Origin: Leptolyngbya boryana PCC 6306 | GTDB taxonomy: Bacteria > Cyanobacteriota > Cyanobacteriia > Leptolyngbyales > Leptolyngbyaceae | Length of the DNA stretch: 64,000 nucleotides | NCBI RefSeq assembly: GCF_000353285.1 | Contig: NZ_KB731324.1 | Span: 1,134,577 to 1,198,576 of the forward strand | Reading direction: 5' to 3' | Shown here: positions 17,896-25,959 of the stretch, one piece after another | Layout of the letters: each line of letters opens with the position of its first letter | Numbering within the stretch: position 1 is the stretch's first letter | The notes under the pieces: model-generated | Database searches by the model: none | What the model saw: only the letters and a program-made list of their open reading frames with translations | What the model was told of the DNA's origin: nothing | Translations under genes and position numbers: made by a program

Positions 17896-18081
17896 ATGGC
17901 TAAGCGCCGTAACCAAAAGAAAGAAAAAGCTCTGCGTAACCAAGCTTACGCGCGGAAGTTCCGTAAGCGCACGAATACAGGTCGCTTCGGGAATCGGGGC
18001 AGACGGGATGGAAACCGCGATGAGAGTGATGGTAATGCTGAAGGCGATACCCGCGTGTCTGAAGGGGCAGCGGACGTTTAA
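17896..18081 (+). CDS. small highly basic conserved protein
   Basis: A 61-residue protein. The first 45 residues are packed with Lys/Arg (KRRNQKKEKALRNQAYARKF, then RKRTNTGRFGNRGRRDG), suggesting nucleic-acid or ribosome binding, followed by an acidic tail (DESDGNAEGD). An RBS-like AAGGGG precedes the ATG, and a consensus TATAAT and a strong downstream hairpin frame the transcript, all arguing that it is expressed. Similar small basic proteins recur in cyanobacterial genomes; I know no established function. Confidence 0.7.
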   Translation: MAKRRNQKKEKALRNQAYARKFRKRTNTGRFGNRGRRDGNRDESDGNAEGDTRVSEGAADV

Positions 18082-18110
18082 GATCGATTGAATTTTTATG
18101 ATTCATCCAT

Positions 18111-18144
18111 AAAATCCCCTAGCTCTGAGGAGTTGGGGGATTTT
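18111..18144. terminator. bidirectional terminator
   Basis: Stem 18111-18119 / 18136-18144 (9 bp, extended by further pairs towards the loop) lies between the convergent small basic protein gene and the ABC permease gene, with A/T tracts at both outer sides. Confidence 0.75.
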
Positions 18145-18148
18145 GAGT

Positions 18149-19021
18149 TTAGCGCGTTTTACGATCGACAAATTCATTCAACCCTTCACCAAAAAGTGAG
18201 AGTCCGACGACCATGATCGTCATCGCGAGTCCAGGAAATAGGGCAGTCCACCAAATTCCTCCGGTGGCTAAAGCATCTAGCGATTCTCTTAAATCATGCC
18301 CCCATTCTGGCACTTCGGCGGGCAAGCCTAACCCCAGAAATCCTAAGCCACCGAGAGTGAGAATCGCATCTGCCGCATTCAAAGTAAATAAGACGGGAAC
18401 GCTCTGAATCACGTTGGCAAATAGATATTTAGAGAGCACACGCCAGGTTGAAGCGCCCATCGCTTGTGCTGCTTCGATGAAGAGTTCAGTCTTGACGCTG
18501 ACCGTCTGGTTGCGAACGACTCGATAATACTGAGGAACATAGGCAATACTTAACGCGATCGCTGCGTTGAATACGCCTCGCCCAACTACAAATGCCAGCG
18601 TGACCGATAAGAGCAATCCAGGCAAGGTGTAGATGGTATCCATGAGAAATAATAAAGCGCGATCGAGCCATCCCCCTCGATATCCGCTCACCATGCCCAA
18701 CGGCACTCCGATAATCAAGCTCAACGCCGTTGCTAAAATCACGACTTGAATGGCGGCTTGAGTGCCAAATAACGTTCGTGAAAACACGTCATAGCCGAGA
18801 TTTGAAGTTCCAAACCAATGCGCAGAACTCGGAGCCGCATGGGGGGGATTATCCAAAAATTCGGTTGGACTTTGCAGCAGTCCGATCGCTTGTAGTATCG
18901 GTGCAAGCAGCGCGATCGCGACAAAGACCAGAACAATTGCAGCCCCAATTCGCATCATTTGACGCGAGAGGGACGGGCGTTCTGTTGCATTGAGAAACCG
19001 GGGCAGGCGAATCGAAGTCAT
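18149..19021 (-). CDS. ABC transporter permease, DppC/OppC type
   Basis: A 290-residue inner-membrane permease of the peptide/nickel importer class. It has an N-terminal helix at about 28-48, the periplasmic segment HWFGTSNLGYDVFSRTLFG typical of DppC, five further helices, and the ATPase-contact EAA loop (EAAQAMGASTWRVLSKYLF). The substrate is unknown; di/oligopeptides are the default. The partner permease, ATPases and binding protein are not adjacent, so it is an orphan in this window, as is common in cyanobacteria. The ATG at 19021 is chosen over a GTG three codons upstream. Confidence 0.88.
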   Translation of the reverse strand: MTSIRLPRFLNATERPSLSRQMMRIGAAIVLVFVAIALLAPILQAIGLLQSPTEFLDNPPHAAPSSAHWFGTSNLGYDVFSRTLFGTQAAIQVVILATALSLIIGVPLGMVSGYRGGWLDRALLFLMDTIYTLPGLLLSVTLAFVVGRGVFNAAIALSIAYVPQYYRVVRNQTVSVKTELFIEAAQAMGASTWRVLSKYLFANVIQSVPVLFTLNAADAILTLGGLGFLGLGLPAEVPEWGHDLRESLDALATGGIWWTALFPGLAMTIMVVGLSLFGEGLNEFVDRKTR

Positions 19022-19098
19022 GAGCAACACGATCGATAAATTGATTCGCTGATCATACCTGCTCGGTTGAATAGTTGATGAAATCGAGCGGCTCGCGC

Positions 19099-21264
19099 TT
19101 AGATTGATTTGCGATCGCGAATTTTTCGTAACATCAATCGCTGTTCAGCCCGTGCGATCTCACGATTAGCGGTTTCAACCGCAGAAAGATTGACCGAAAT
19201 CGCATCTATTCCCGACTCAATTAAGCAATCGACGAACTTAGGCGTGAGCGCTGCTTGTGTTGAAATCGTACAAGGAATGTTGAGCTGATGCGCCGTTTGG
19301 ATTAATTGAGCGATCGCAGCCAGCACAGCAGGATGAGACTCATCAAAACTCTTTGCCATTGCACTGTGATCGCGATCGACTGCCAAAATTAACTGCGTCA
19401 AATCACTCGTTCCAATACAAATTCCCTGCACACCTGCTCGAACATAATCCGGCAACAAAAAGAGAACTGAAGGTACTTCTGCCATGATCCAGGTCGGCAG
19501 ATCCAACAAACCCGCTTGCTCAATTCGACGGCGGCAAAAGATAAATTCTTCAACGGTTCGCACAAACGGCAAAATTAACCGCAAATTAGAACATCCTGCA
19601 TCAACCGCTTGTTTTAACGCAGCGAGTTCAAAATCAAATGATTCTGAATTTTGAAGATAGCTGAGTGTGCCGTGCATCCCTAGCATCGGATTGGCTTCAG
19701 CCGCAGACTGAAATTCATGCGATCGCAGATCTAAACTGCGATAGAAAACGGGACGTGGCGCAAACGATCGAGTAAAGTGCTGGATCTGATCCGACAGTTG
19801 AGCATTCAACTTTCCGCCGAGCAGCAATTCCGATCGCAACAGTCCTACCCCGTCAATTTCAAGGTCGATCGATCGCTCAATAGAATCCGTTTGGCTGAGA
19901 TTCAACATTAATGAAGTCGCATTGAGATTCCATCGTGAACTCGATGAAATCGGCTTGGTTACTGCTTGTGGCTGAGTCGTCCGCTCAACGCCCCCTGTAT
20001 CACCATTGACTAAAATTAGGTCTCCCGTGTGAATGCGCTGCGTCGCATCAGTTGCGCCTACAACTGCGGGAATCCCCAATTCGCGTGCCAAAATTGCTCC
20101 GTGGCTGGTCATTCCGCCTTGTTCAGAGACGATAGCCGCCGCAGATTTGAGGAAGGGAACCCAACTTGGCAAAATCATAGGAGTGACCAAAATCGATCCC
20201 TCAGGCAGCGAAAATTCGGGAAGGTGGAGATCGGTGAGGACATAAGCAGGCGCGATCGCGACTCCAGGAGCGGCAGCAAGCCCAGATGAGAGAGTATTTT
20301 CAGCAGGTTGTGGGGAAGGCAGTTGATTCACGATGGGGTCACGGTCATGCACTTGGGTGATGTAAAGCTGTGAGGGATAGAATTGCCACTCCAGAACAGC
20401 AGGAGTATGCAAGGTTTGAGCTAATGAAAGCAAAGCGAATTGCTGAGGCGGCTGTAAGATTGAAGCCGCCTCGTGAATGGTGAGTCGAGCCAACGGTTCT
20501 TCTTTGCCCGCTTGAATCTGATAGGAAACCGTTTGCCGTCCTGCCTGTTGCAGCCGCATTTGATCGCCCTGAATCTGATAGATTTCTGGTGATGCTTCGC
20601 CTCGTGCGATCGCAGTTTCTAACCCGCGAGTTGCGGTGAGTTCCCAATTCATCGAATGCGGCTGCAATGATCCAGACGCGATCGCGTCTCCGATTGGCTG
20701 CATCATGACCGCAAACTGAATCTGGTGCAGTTCAAGTTTGGCGCTTTGCCAGTAGACTAAGTTTCGCGCCCGAAACAGTTCTGCCCAGAGCGCTTTTAAG
20801 CCAGCACCTAAGCTCTGTTGATCTGTCCAGCAGATTTGGGGTTCCAGTAGGCGTGATAGTTCATCAGTTGTCGCCTCAAAATCTTGAATAAAAATCGAGG
20901 GGCGCAGAATCACAGCCGGGGGATTGCTGAGCACTGGAAATTGAGCGATCGCGCTTTGAAGCTCGGTGAGCCAAGCCTCCGGCAGTTCAGCATGTTGAAT
21001 CGTTTGACGGATTTGACGAGCGATCGATTGCAGTTGCTGAGAGTCTTTCAGATTGAGACGGAGCGAGGAAGAAGGCAAATCGGCAAAGAGCGGTTGCAGC
21101 CAGTGAATGGTTTCGAGAAAGTTACGAAACCGAGTTGCAATTATCACAACCGTTGGGATGACTGGATAGCCTTTTTGAGCCATCAGACTGAGATGGTATG
21201 CTTGTTCTCCAACCATACCCAAGGGTTGAGCTTCAATTTGATGGATTGAGAACAGAGTATCCAC
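19099..21264 (-). CDS. diverged PEP-synthase / PPDK-like phosphotransfer protein
   Basis: A 721-residue relative of phosphoenolpyruvate synthase. It has a reduced N-terminal ATP-grasp-like part (about 1-310), a swivelling phosphohistidine domain (about 325-430, His388 in GGMTSHGAILARELGIPAVV), and a PEP-binding barrel (about 455-700). The barrel is degenerate at positions used for catalysis: NPMLGMHG has His531 where the family has Arg (MLGxRG), and GTSDLTQ has Ser620 in place of Asn. The segment after Cys665 lacks the usual CG motif. The N-terminal ATP site is also poor (LRPSIFIQDF for VRSSATxED). A different reaction or a regulatory role is possible. The start is a GTG. Confidence 0.72.
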   Translation of the reverse strand: MDTLFSIHQIEAQPLGMVGEQAYHLSLMAQKGYPVIPTVVIIATRFRNFLETIHWLQPLFADLPSSSLRLNLKDSQQLQSIARQIRQTIQHAELPEAWLTELQSAIAQFPVLSNPPAVILRPSIFIQDFEATTDELSRLLEPQICWTDQQSLGAGLKALWAELFRARNLVYWQSAKLELHQIQFAVMMQPIGDAIASGSLQPHSMNWELTATRGLETAIARGEASPEIYQIQGDQMRLQQAGRQTVSYQIQAGKEEPLARLTIHEAASILQPPQQFALLSLAQTLHTPAVLEWQFYPSQLYITQVHDRDPIVNQLPSPQPAENTLSSGLAAAPGVAIAPAYVLTDLHLPEFSLPEGSILVTPMILPSWVPFLKSAAAIVSEQGGMTSHGAILARELGIPAVVGATDATQRIHTGDLILVNGDTGGVERTTQPQAVTKPISSSSRWNLNATSLMLNLSQTDSIERSIDLEIDGVGLLRSELLLGGKLNAQLSDQIQHFTRSFAPRPVFYRSLDLRSHEFQSAAEANPMLGMHGTLSYLQNSESFDFELAALKQAVDAGCSNLRLILPFVRTVEEFIFCRRRIEQAGLLDLPTWIMAEVPSVLFLLPDYVRAGVQGICIGTSDLTQLILAVDRDHSAMAKSFDESHPAVLAAIAQLIQTAHQLNIPCTISTQAALTPKFVDCLIESGIDAISVNLSAVETANREIARAEQRLMLRKIRDRKSI

Positions 21265-21379
21265 AGCCTAAAACTATCAAGATAATTTTCGATTGTACGA
21301 GACTCGATCGAGCAATCTGGAATTGATCAGAATAAATGAATGTTTGGGAACGTTGAGATCGGTTTGCTGGTGAAGCGTG

Positions 21380-22027
21380 ATGTTAGACGGGGTTTTAAGT
21401 CTGATTTTGCAGAAGTCTTGCCCGTTGTGCGATCGTTCTACCTCAACCTATCTTTGTGCAAGCTGTCGGAAAAGACTAGACCGAGATCAATTTTCAGACC
21501 CCACACAGTTCTGGAAGCAGCGAATTTTTGCTTGGGGAAACTATACCGATACGCTCAAGCGTACGATCGCGGCATTGAAATATGAGCGTCATCCTGAGTT
21601 AGGAAGATTACTCGGCGAGGAATTAGGACGATCGTGGCTCAAAGCAAGATTGCATCCAGGCAAGCTGACGGTCATTCCAATTCCGATGCATCTTGAGAAA
21701 CAACAGCAACGCGGTTATAACCAGGCAGAGTTGATTTCACGGGCATTTTGTCAGATCACTGGAGATGCTCATCAGCCCAAAGGATTACAGCGAATTCGAG
21801 CAACTGAGGCATTGTTTGGATTGTCACCTCAAGCTCGAGAGCAAACTTTGACGCAAGCATTCGCGATCGGCAAAGGGGCAACACAAAACCGCCCCGTTTT
21901 ATTGATTGATGATATTTACACCACTGGAGCAACAGCGAGAGCTGCAATACAAGTTTTACATCGACATCAAATTCGCGTACTGGGAATTGCAGTGGTCGCG
22001 AAACCAAGCTTTGAACCGCGATCGTAA
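21380..22027 (+). CDS. comF: ComF family protein (phosphoribosyltransferase-like)
   Basis: A 215-residue protein of the ComF/GntX family, required for DNA uptake in transformable bacteria; homologues are needed for competence in Synechocystis. The N terminus has a zinc-binding pair (CPLCDR, then CASCRK) and the C-terminal half a type I PRTase fold with the PRPP loop VLLIDDIYTTGATA. The internal IPIPMHLEKQQQRGYNQA segment is typical. GTG at 21377 and ATG at 21380 are both possible starts. A gene of the unrelated ComFB family lies 8.5 kb away. Confidence 0.9.
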   Translation: MLDGVLSLILQKSCPLCDRSTSTYLCASCRKRLDRDQFSDPTQFWKQRIFAWGNYTDTLKRTIAALKYERHPELGRLLGEELGRSWLKARLHPGKLTVIPIPMHLEKQQQRGYNQAELISRAFCQITGDAHQPKGLQRIRATEALFGLSPQAREQTLTQAFAIGKGATQNRPVLLIDDIYTTGATARAAIQVLHRHQIRVLGIAVVAKPSFEPRS

Positions 22028-22056
22028 CGTTCTGAAATGAAATCTTCAGTTCGAGA

Positions 22057-22197
22057 ATGGCGGACTCGCTCAGTGAGAGAATCAAATTTGAGGCAGTCGC
22101 GATCGAACGGTTCGATCGTGAAGCTGCCCGTCAGCTTTGCAATAGTCCAACCTTGCTCGTCTTGTTCCAGCGGGGTTGGTCGTCATACGAGTCGTAA
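22057..22197 (+). CDS. possible small protein of 46 residues
   Basis: An open frame from ATG 22057 to TAA 22195-22197 between comF and the acetyltransferase gene. The product would be 46 residues, with a charged helical N-terminal half (SERIKFEAVAIERFDREAAR) and a hydrophobic patch (LLVLFQ). I do not recognise it. A 19-bp palindrome (22100-22118, centre 22109) lies inside it, which could instead mean that the stretch is regulatory. Evidence for expression is only its position and the amino-acid composition. Confidence 0.25.
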   Translation: MADSLSERIKFEAVAIERFDREAARQLCNSPTLLVLFQRGWSSYES

Positions 22198-22227
22198 CAG
22201 CAATGCAACAATAAACGAGAGATTCAA

Positions 22228-22728
22228 ATGATTGTCAGAAAAGAGACTCCATCCGATATTGAAGCAATCACCCAAGTCACAATATCTGCCTTCAAGACCC
22301 TTCCAATCAGCAATCACACCGAGCAATTTATCATCCAGGCGTTACGCAACTCAGGCGCACTAACTTTGTCGCTTGTAGCAGAACAGGACGACCAGGTTGT
22401 TGGGCATGTCGCTTTTTCTCCTGTCACCCTTTCTGACGGTTCAGAGGGATGGTATGGTCTCGGTCCTGTGTCAGTAGTACCTAGCCATCAAAAACAAGGG
22501 ATTGGAACATCGCTCATCAATGAGGGGTTGTCTTTGCTAAAAGAGATGGGCGGACAGGGTTGTGCTCTTGTGGGTGATCCGAACTACTATCAGCGCTTTG
22601 GTTTCCGGAACGTTCCAGAACTGATTTATGAAGGGGTTCCACCAGAGTTTTTCCTAGTCTTGCCGTTTACCAAGAAGGTTCCCCAAGGAATTGTGGTGTT
22701 TCATGAAAGCTTTTGGGCACATGGCTAG
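22228..22728 (+). CDS. GNAT family N-acetyltransferase (YhbS-like)
   Basis: A 166-residue acetyl-CoA-dependent acyltransferase. The fold is complete: N-terminal strand MIVRKETPSD, motif A with VVPSHQKQGIGTSLINEGL (Q-x-x-G-I/V-G pyrophosphate loop), and the YhbS-type segment GDPNYYQRFGF, ending in a C-terminal strand region. The acceptor is unknown. ATG at 22228 follows GAGAGATTC. Confidence 0.9.
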   Translation: MIVRKETPSDIEAITQVTISAFKTLPISNHTEQFIIQALRNSGALTLSLVAEQDDQVVGHVAFSPVTLSDGSEGWYGLGPVSVVPSHQKQGIGTSLINEGLSLLKEMGGQGCALVGDPNYYQRFGFRNVPELIYEGVPPEFFLVLPFTKKVPQGIVVFHESFWAHG

Positions 22729-22788
22729 TGTTTCGGTGATCAGCAGATAAGCTCCTCGCGCTCATCACCTCTGTAGAAGGTAGTGCGT

Positions 22789-24120
22789 TCATTTGAGTGG
22801 TAAGCGAACGATCAATTCACTTCCCTGACCAATCGCACTCTGAACTAGAATGTTGCCATTGTGTTGCTTCGCGATTGCAAGTGCGATCGCGAGTCCTAAT
22901 CCGGCTCCACCAGTCTGGCGAGAGCGATCGCGGCTAACTCGATAAAATCGATCAAAAATTCGCGGCTGGTCTTCAGAAGCAATCCCAATTCCTGTATCTC
23001 GAACTTGAATCACTGCATGGTTCGAGTCACAGCCCAGCGAAACTGTAATGTTGCCACCCGCGGGTGTGTATTGAATGGCATTTGTGACTAAGTTAGCGAT
23101 TAACTGAAAAAGCTGTTCCTCGTTACCTAGGACATAAACAGGATAAGGTACTCGAACATCCAGTCTGAGATCAATATCAGCCGCGATCGCCATTGCACTA
23201 AATTCATCTAACACATCTGTCAGCAAAGAATTCAGGCAACACGGTTGATGTTTCACAGGCAAGACTTGCAGATCCATGCGAGACAAGAGCAGCAAATCTT
23301 GAACCAGTTGAGCGAGGCGATTGTTCTGGCGCTCGATCGTGTATAGCGTATTTCGAGCTTCTGGTTCTGGTAATGTTTCGAGTTCTAGAACAGATTCAAT
23401 CGTGGCTTTCGTCGCAGCCAAAGGCGTTCGCAATTCGTGAGCAACATCTGCTGTAAATTGCTGCACTTGTTGATACGAGCGATACACGGGTCGCATCGCT
23501 AATCCAGCTAACCACCAACTTGCAGCAATCACAAAAAGAATAGTGATCGGCAGTCCTAGCAGAAAAGTAAGCCGCAAGGTCGCCAAATAGTGGTCGAATT
23601 CTTGCAGCGATCGACCTACCTGTAAGTAGCCCCAAGGAGCATGTTGATTATTCTTGAGAAGAATAGAGATTTGGTGATAGCGTTTTCCATCAGGCGTTTC
23701 CAGCGTTTGCCAGAGAGATTGTTGTAGCTGATCTGAAATTGCTTTCGGAGGATGTCCATTTGTCGCGATCAGTTGTCCAGATTGATCGAGAAACCGCATG
23801 TAATATCCTTCTTGCTGTACGGCTCCTAAAACATGACGTTCTTCTGTCGGTTCAGCACAAAGCGTTGAGGTGAGGCACAGCCCTGGCAGGAGTTGAGAAA
23901 CACGATCGTTGATCTGTCCAGGCTGCTCCAAGATCGGTTCTAGCCCGTCGTGTAGGGTGCCTGAAACAGATTCTAGCTCTTGATGTAGAGCGTGCCAGTG
24001 CGCCTCAGTGAGCAACTGATAAGCCACACCTCCAGACATGACTAGAATCAAGCTCATGACTCCGGTATACCAGCTTGCTAATCGCCAGCGTGTTCGGTTG
24101 AAGAGTTGGTTCTGTTGCAT
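22789..24120 (-). CDS. copS: copper-type sensor histidine kinase (CopS/RppB-like)
   Basis: A 443-residue membrane sensor. TM1 at about 13-33, a periplasmic domain of about 145 residues (with CLTSTLCAEP), TM2 at about 182-205, a HisKA domain with the phosphoacceptor in FTADVAHELRTPL, and HATPase_c with N-box (LIANLVTNAIQYT), DTGIGI and GGAGLGLAIALAIAKQH. The N terminus LFNRTRWRLASWYTGVM resembles cyanobacterial RppB/NrsS and Hik31/CopS kinases. Gene order DUF305-regulator-kinase matches copMRS of Synechocystis, and adjacent exporters support copper as signal. The specific metal is inferred. It starts 2 nt after the stop codon of the regulator gene. Confidence 0.85.
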   Translation of the reverse strand: MQQNQLFNRTRWRLASWYTGVMSLILVMSGGVAYQLLTEAHWHALHQELESVSGTLHDGLEPILEQPGQINDRVSQLLPGLCLTSTLCAEPTEERHVLGAVQQEGYYMRFLDQSGQLIATNGHPPKAISDQLQQSLWQTLETPDGKRYHQISILLKNNQHAPWGYLQVGRSLQEFDHYLATLRLTFLLGLPITILFVIAASWWLAGLAMRPVYRSYQQVQQFTADVAHELRTPLAATKATIESVLELETLPEPEARNTLYTIERQNNRLAQLVQDLLLLSRMDLQVLPVKHQPCCLNSLLTDVLDEFSAMAIAADIDLRLDVRVPYPVYVLGNEEQLFQLIANLVTNAIQYTPAGGNITVSLGCDSNHAVIQVRDTGIGIASEDQPRIFDRFYRVSRDRSRQTGGAGLGLAIALAIAKQHNGNILVQSAIGQGSELIVRLPLK

Positions 24121-24122
24121 CG

Positions 24123-24812
24123 CTATCCTTTGGCATTCAGGCGATAGCCTAGCCCGTAGACAGTCTCTAGCAGCCCTTCACAGCCATAGTCCGCTAACTT
24201 ACGCCGCAGAAGACGAATTTGGGCAGGAACCACATTGCTGATGGGATCAGCTTGTAAATCCCAAACTTGATTCATTAATTGGTCGCGAGTGAGAATCTGA
24301 TTAGGATGCTGCATAAAATACTCCAAAAGCTGAAATTCTTTAGCTGTCAGAGGAATCATTTGTCGTTGAGGCTGAGTCGTCTGAACTGTAGCCGTGCTGT
24401 AATCCAAAAGGAGATAACCAACTTGAAGCTGGGGTGGCTGAAATTGAGGCGATCGACGCTGTAAGGCTCGTAGTCGTGCCCGCAGTTCTGCCATGCCGAA
24501 CGGTTTGACGAGGTAATCATCGGCTCCGGCATCGAGTCCCATGACTTTATCTTCCATACGGTCTTTTGCTGTCAAGATTAGAATCGGGAGGGGATTGTAC
24601 TGCGATCGTAGCCGCCGACAAAGCTCAATCCCAGATAGTCCTGGTAGTAACCAGTCGAAGATCGCTAAGGTGTAATGAACTTGGGAATTATCAAGACAGT
24701 TCCACGCTTCTGTGCCATCTTGAACCCAATCCACAACATACTTATCCCGACTGAGGGCGTGCTGAATTGCCGCCCCTAAATCTGGTTCATCCTCAACTAG
24801 TAGTATTCGCAT
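24123..24812 (-). CDS. copR: OmpR-family response regulator (CopR/RppA-like)
   Basis: A 229-residue regulator paired with the kinase immediately downstream. Receiver domain 1-115 (acidic residues in VEDEPDLG, phosphoacceptor Asp in AIFDWLLPG, LVKPFG) and a winged helix at about 130-225 (LTAKEFQLLEYFMQHP, ending VYGLGYRLN). The ATG at 24812 is used; the frame reaches a non-ATG codon 6 residues upstream. It is transcribed from the DUF305 gene (54-nt gap) into the kinase gene. Expected targets are the divergent intergenic region at 25527-25959 and the DUF305-RND operon. The direct TTCAT repeat reported for Synechocystis CopR was not found as such. Confidence 0.85.
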   Translation of the reverse strand: MRILLVEDEPDLGAAIQHALSRDKYVVDWVQDGTEAWNCLDNSQVHYTLAIFDWLLPGLSGIELCRRLRSQYNPLPILILTAKDRMEDKVMGLDAGADDYLVKPFGMAELRARLRALQRRSPQFQPPQLQVGYLLLDYSTATVQTTQPQRQMIPLTAKEFQLLEYFMQHPNQILTRDQLMNQVWDLQADPISNVVPAQIRLLRRKLADYGCEGLLETVYGLGYRLNAKG

Positions 24813-24866
24813 AGAAATTTTTTCAATCAACTTAAGGCTTAGGCTCCTTCTGGAATAGGGGAAAAT

Positions 24867-25526
24867 TTACCGATACCAGGCTTGGTTCCACTGCTGCATT
24901 TGAGTAATTTCAGCCATCTGAGATTTGATAATTGATTGAGCAAGATTCCGCATGTCGGGACGATTAGTCCGATTCAGCAGCATCTGAGCCATGTGGACTG
25001 CCATTTGATGATGGGGAACCATTTGGCGGATAAATTCTCGATCGAAGTCGGGCGCATTTTTTAATGCCTGCAAATCCATCTCCATGCTCATTCCGCTTTG
25101 GTGCATTCCCATCCTGTCTGAGTGGTTCCCCATCATTCCTGAGCGGTTCCCCATCCTGCCCATTCCAGACGACACTGCTGGAACGTTTGTCCCGTACCAA
25201 GCCTTGTACCAGGTTCGCATCTGGTTAATTTCGCGGGTTTGGTCTTGAATAATAGATGCAGCTAACCTCTTAATTTCAGAATGTTTAGCCCGACTGGAAG
25301 CTAATTGAGCCATCTCTACGGCTTCCTCGTGGTGTGGAATCATCCTTTCAATGAAGTGACGATCGACTTGTCCCATGATGGGTCGTTGAGGAGAATGTGA
25401 TCTGTTAGCAGGAGTTTGAGAAGTAGGTGCGGCACTGAGACTTTCGATACGACTGATATTGAGTAGTCCTATAACTGTGCTACTAGTTAATAGCCCTGCA
25501 AAACTGTAAAGCAATATTTTTCTCAT
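24867..25526 (-). CDS. copM: DUF305 periplasmic copper-binding protein (CopM-like)
   Basis: A 219-residue secreted protein with a signal peptide (MRKILLYSFAGLLTSS..., cleavage near SAA-P). It has two DUF305 modules (about 55-110 and 165-219), each with a P-H-H-x2-A-V motif (MIPHHEEAV, MVPHHQMAV) and the closing Q-M-x-x-W-x-x-AWY. The linker is Met/His-rich (GMGRMGNRSGMMGNHSDRMG), a typical Cu(I)-binding composition. In Synechocystis, CopM binds copper in the periplasm and lies ahead of copRS, the same order as here. Copper specificity is inferred from homology and context. Confidence 0.88.
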   Translation of the reverse strand: MRKILLYSFAGLLTSSTVIGLLNISRIESLSAAPTSQTPANRSHSPQRPIMGQVDRHFIERMIPHHEEAVEMAQLASSRAKHSEIKRLAASIIQDQTREINQMRTWYKAWYGTNVPAVSSGMGRMGNRSGMMGNHSDRMGMHQSGMSMEMDLQALKNAPDFDREFIRQMVPHHQMAVHMAQMLLNRTNRPDMRNLAQSIIKSQMAEITQMQQWNQAWYR

Positions 25527-25959
25527 GATGATGTTCCCTCCTTGTAAAAGTCTAGAAATATTAGACTCTTCTTTTCTAAGCTAGGTCTAAATTATGAGGA
25601 AGTTGTGAGCGATCGCCAACGGAGTTTAAATCAACAAAACAGTATGGTGTGAATCCTCCTTTCCAAATTCTGCTAGGGCTTCACGTGCTTCCTGATGTGC
25701 TAGTCTGACGTACATTCATACTCAGATTAGAAACATGAGTAACGCCTAAGTGAGTATCCATAGCAGTTCTATTCTCAAGCTTGCACAACATCATAAAATT
25801 GCTATGAAATATTTGCGGCTCAACATTATTGTTCACACGAACATTGCTCTATCTCAAGGTTGATCTTGCCTAAACGCACCCAATCTTTCATAGCAATTTG
25901 AGAATTCTTCGCCAATATGAATATAAGGCAAACGATCCACGATCGAGGAGCGATTCATC
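25527..25959. promoter_or_regulatory. divergent copper-operon control region
   Basis: A 433-bp non-coding region between the copM-like gene (leftward) and the CopB-type ATPase gene (rightward). It contains a perfect 14-bp inverted repeat 25796-25809 / 25886-25899 (core CATAGCAATT). A third, direct copy of its core lies at 25759-25768 (CATAGCAGTT). The flanking ATTCTCAA near 25771 is matched by TTGAGAAT near 25898. These are candidate response-regulator sites. An RBS-like GAGGAG precedes the ATPase start. Confidence 0.5.

Noticed and set aside
22031-22227. Degraded transposase or gene remnant between comF and the GNAT gene
   Set aside because: No similarity to a transposase could be read in any frame; the only coherent signal is the 46-codon frame and palindrome reported separately.
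24123-24812. Nickel-responsive NrsRS assignment of the two-component pair
   Set aside because: The proteins resemble RppA/NrsR and RppB/NrsS, but DUF305 gene order and the neighbouring CPH ATPase and copBAC-like operon favour copper; nickel is kept only as an alternative.
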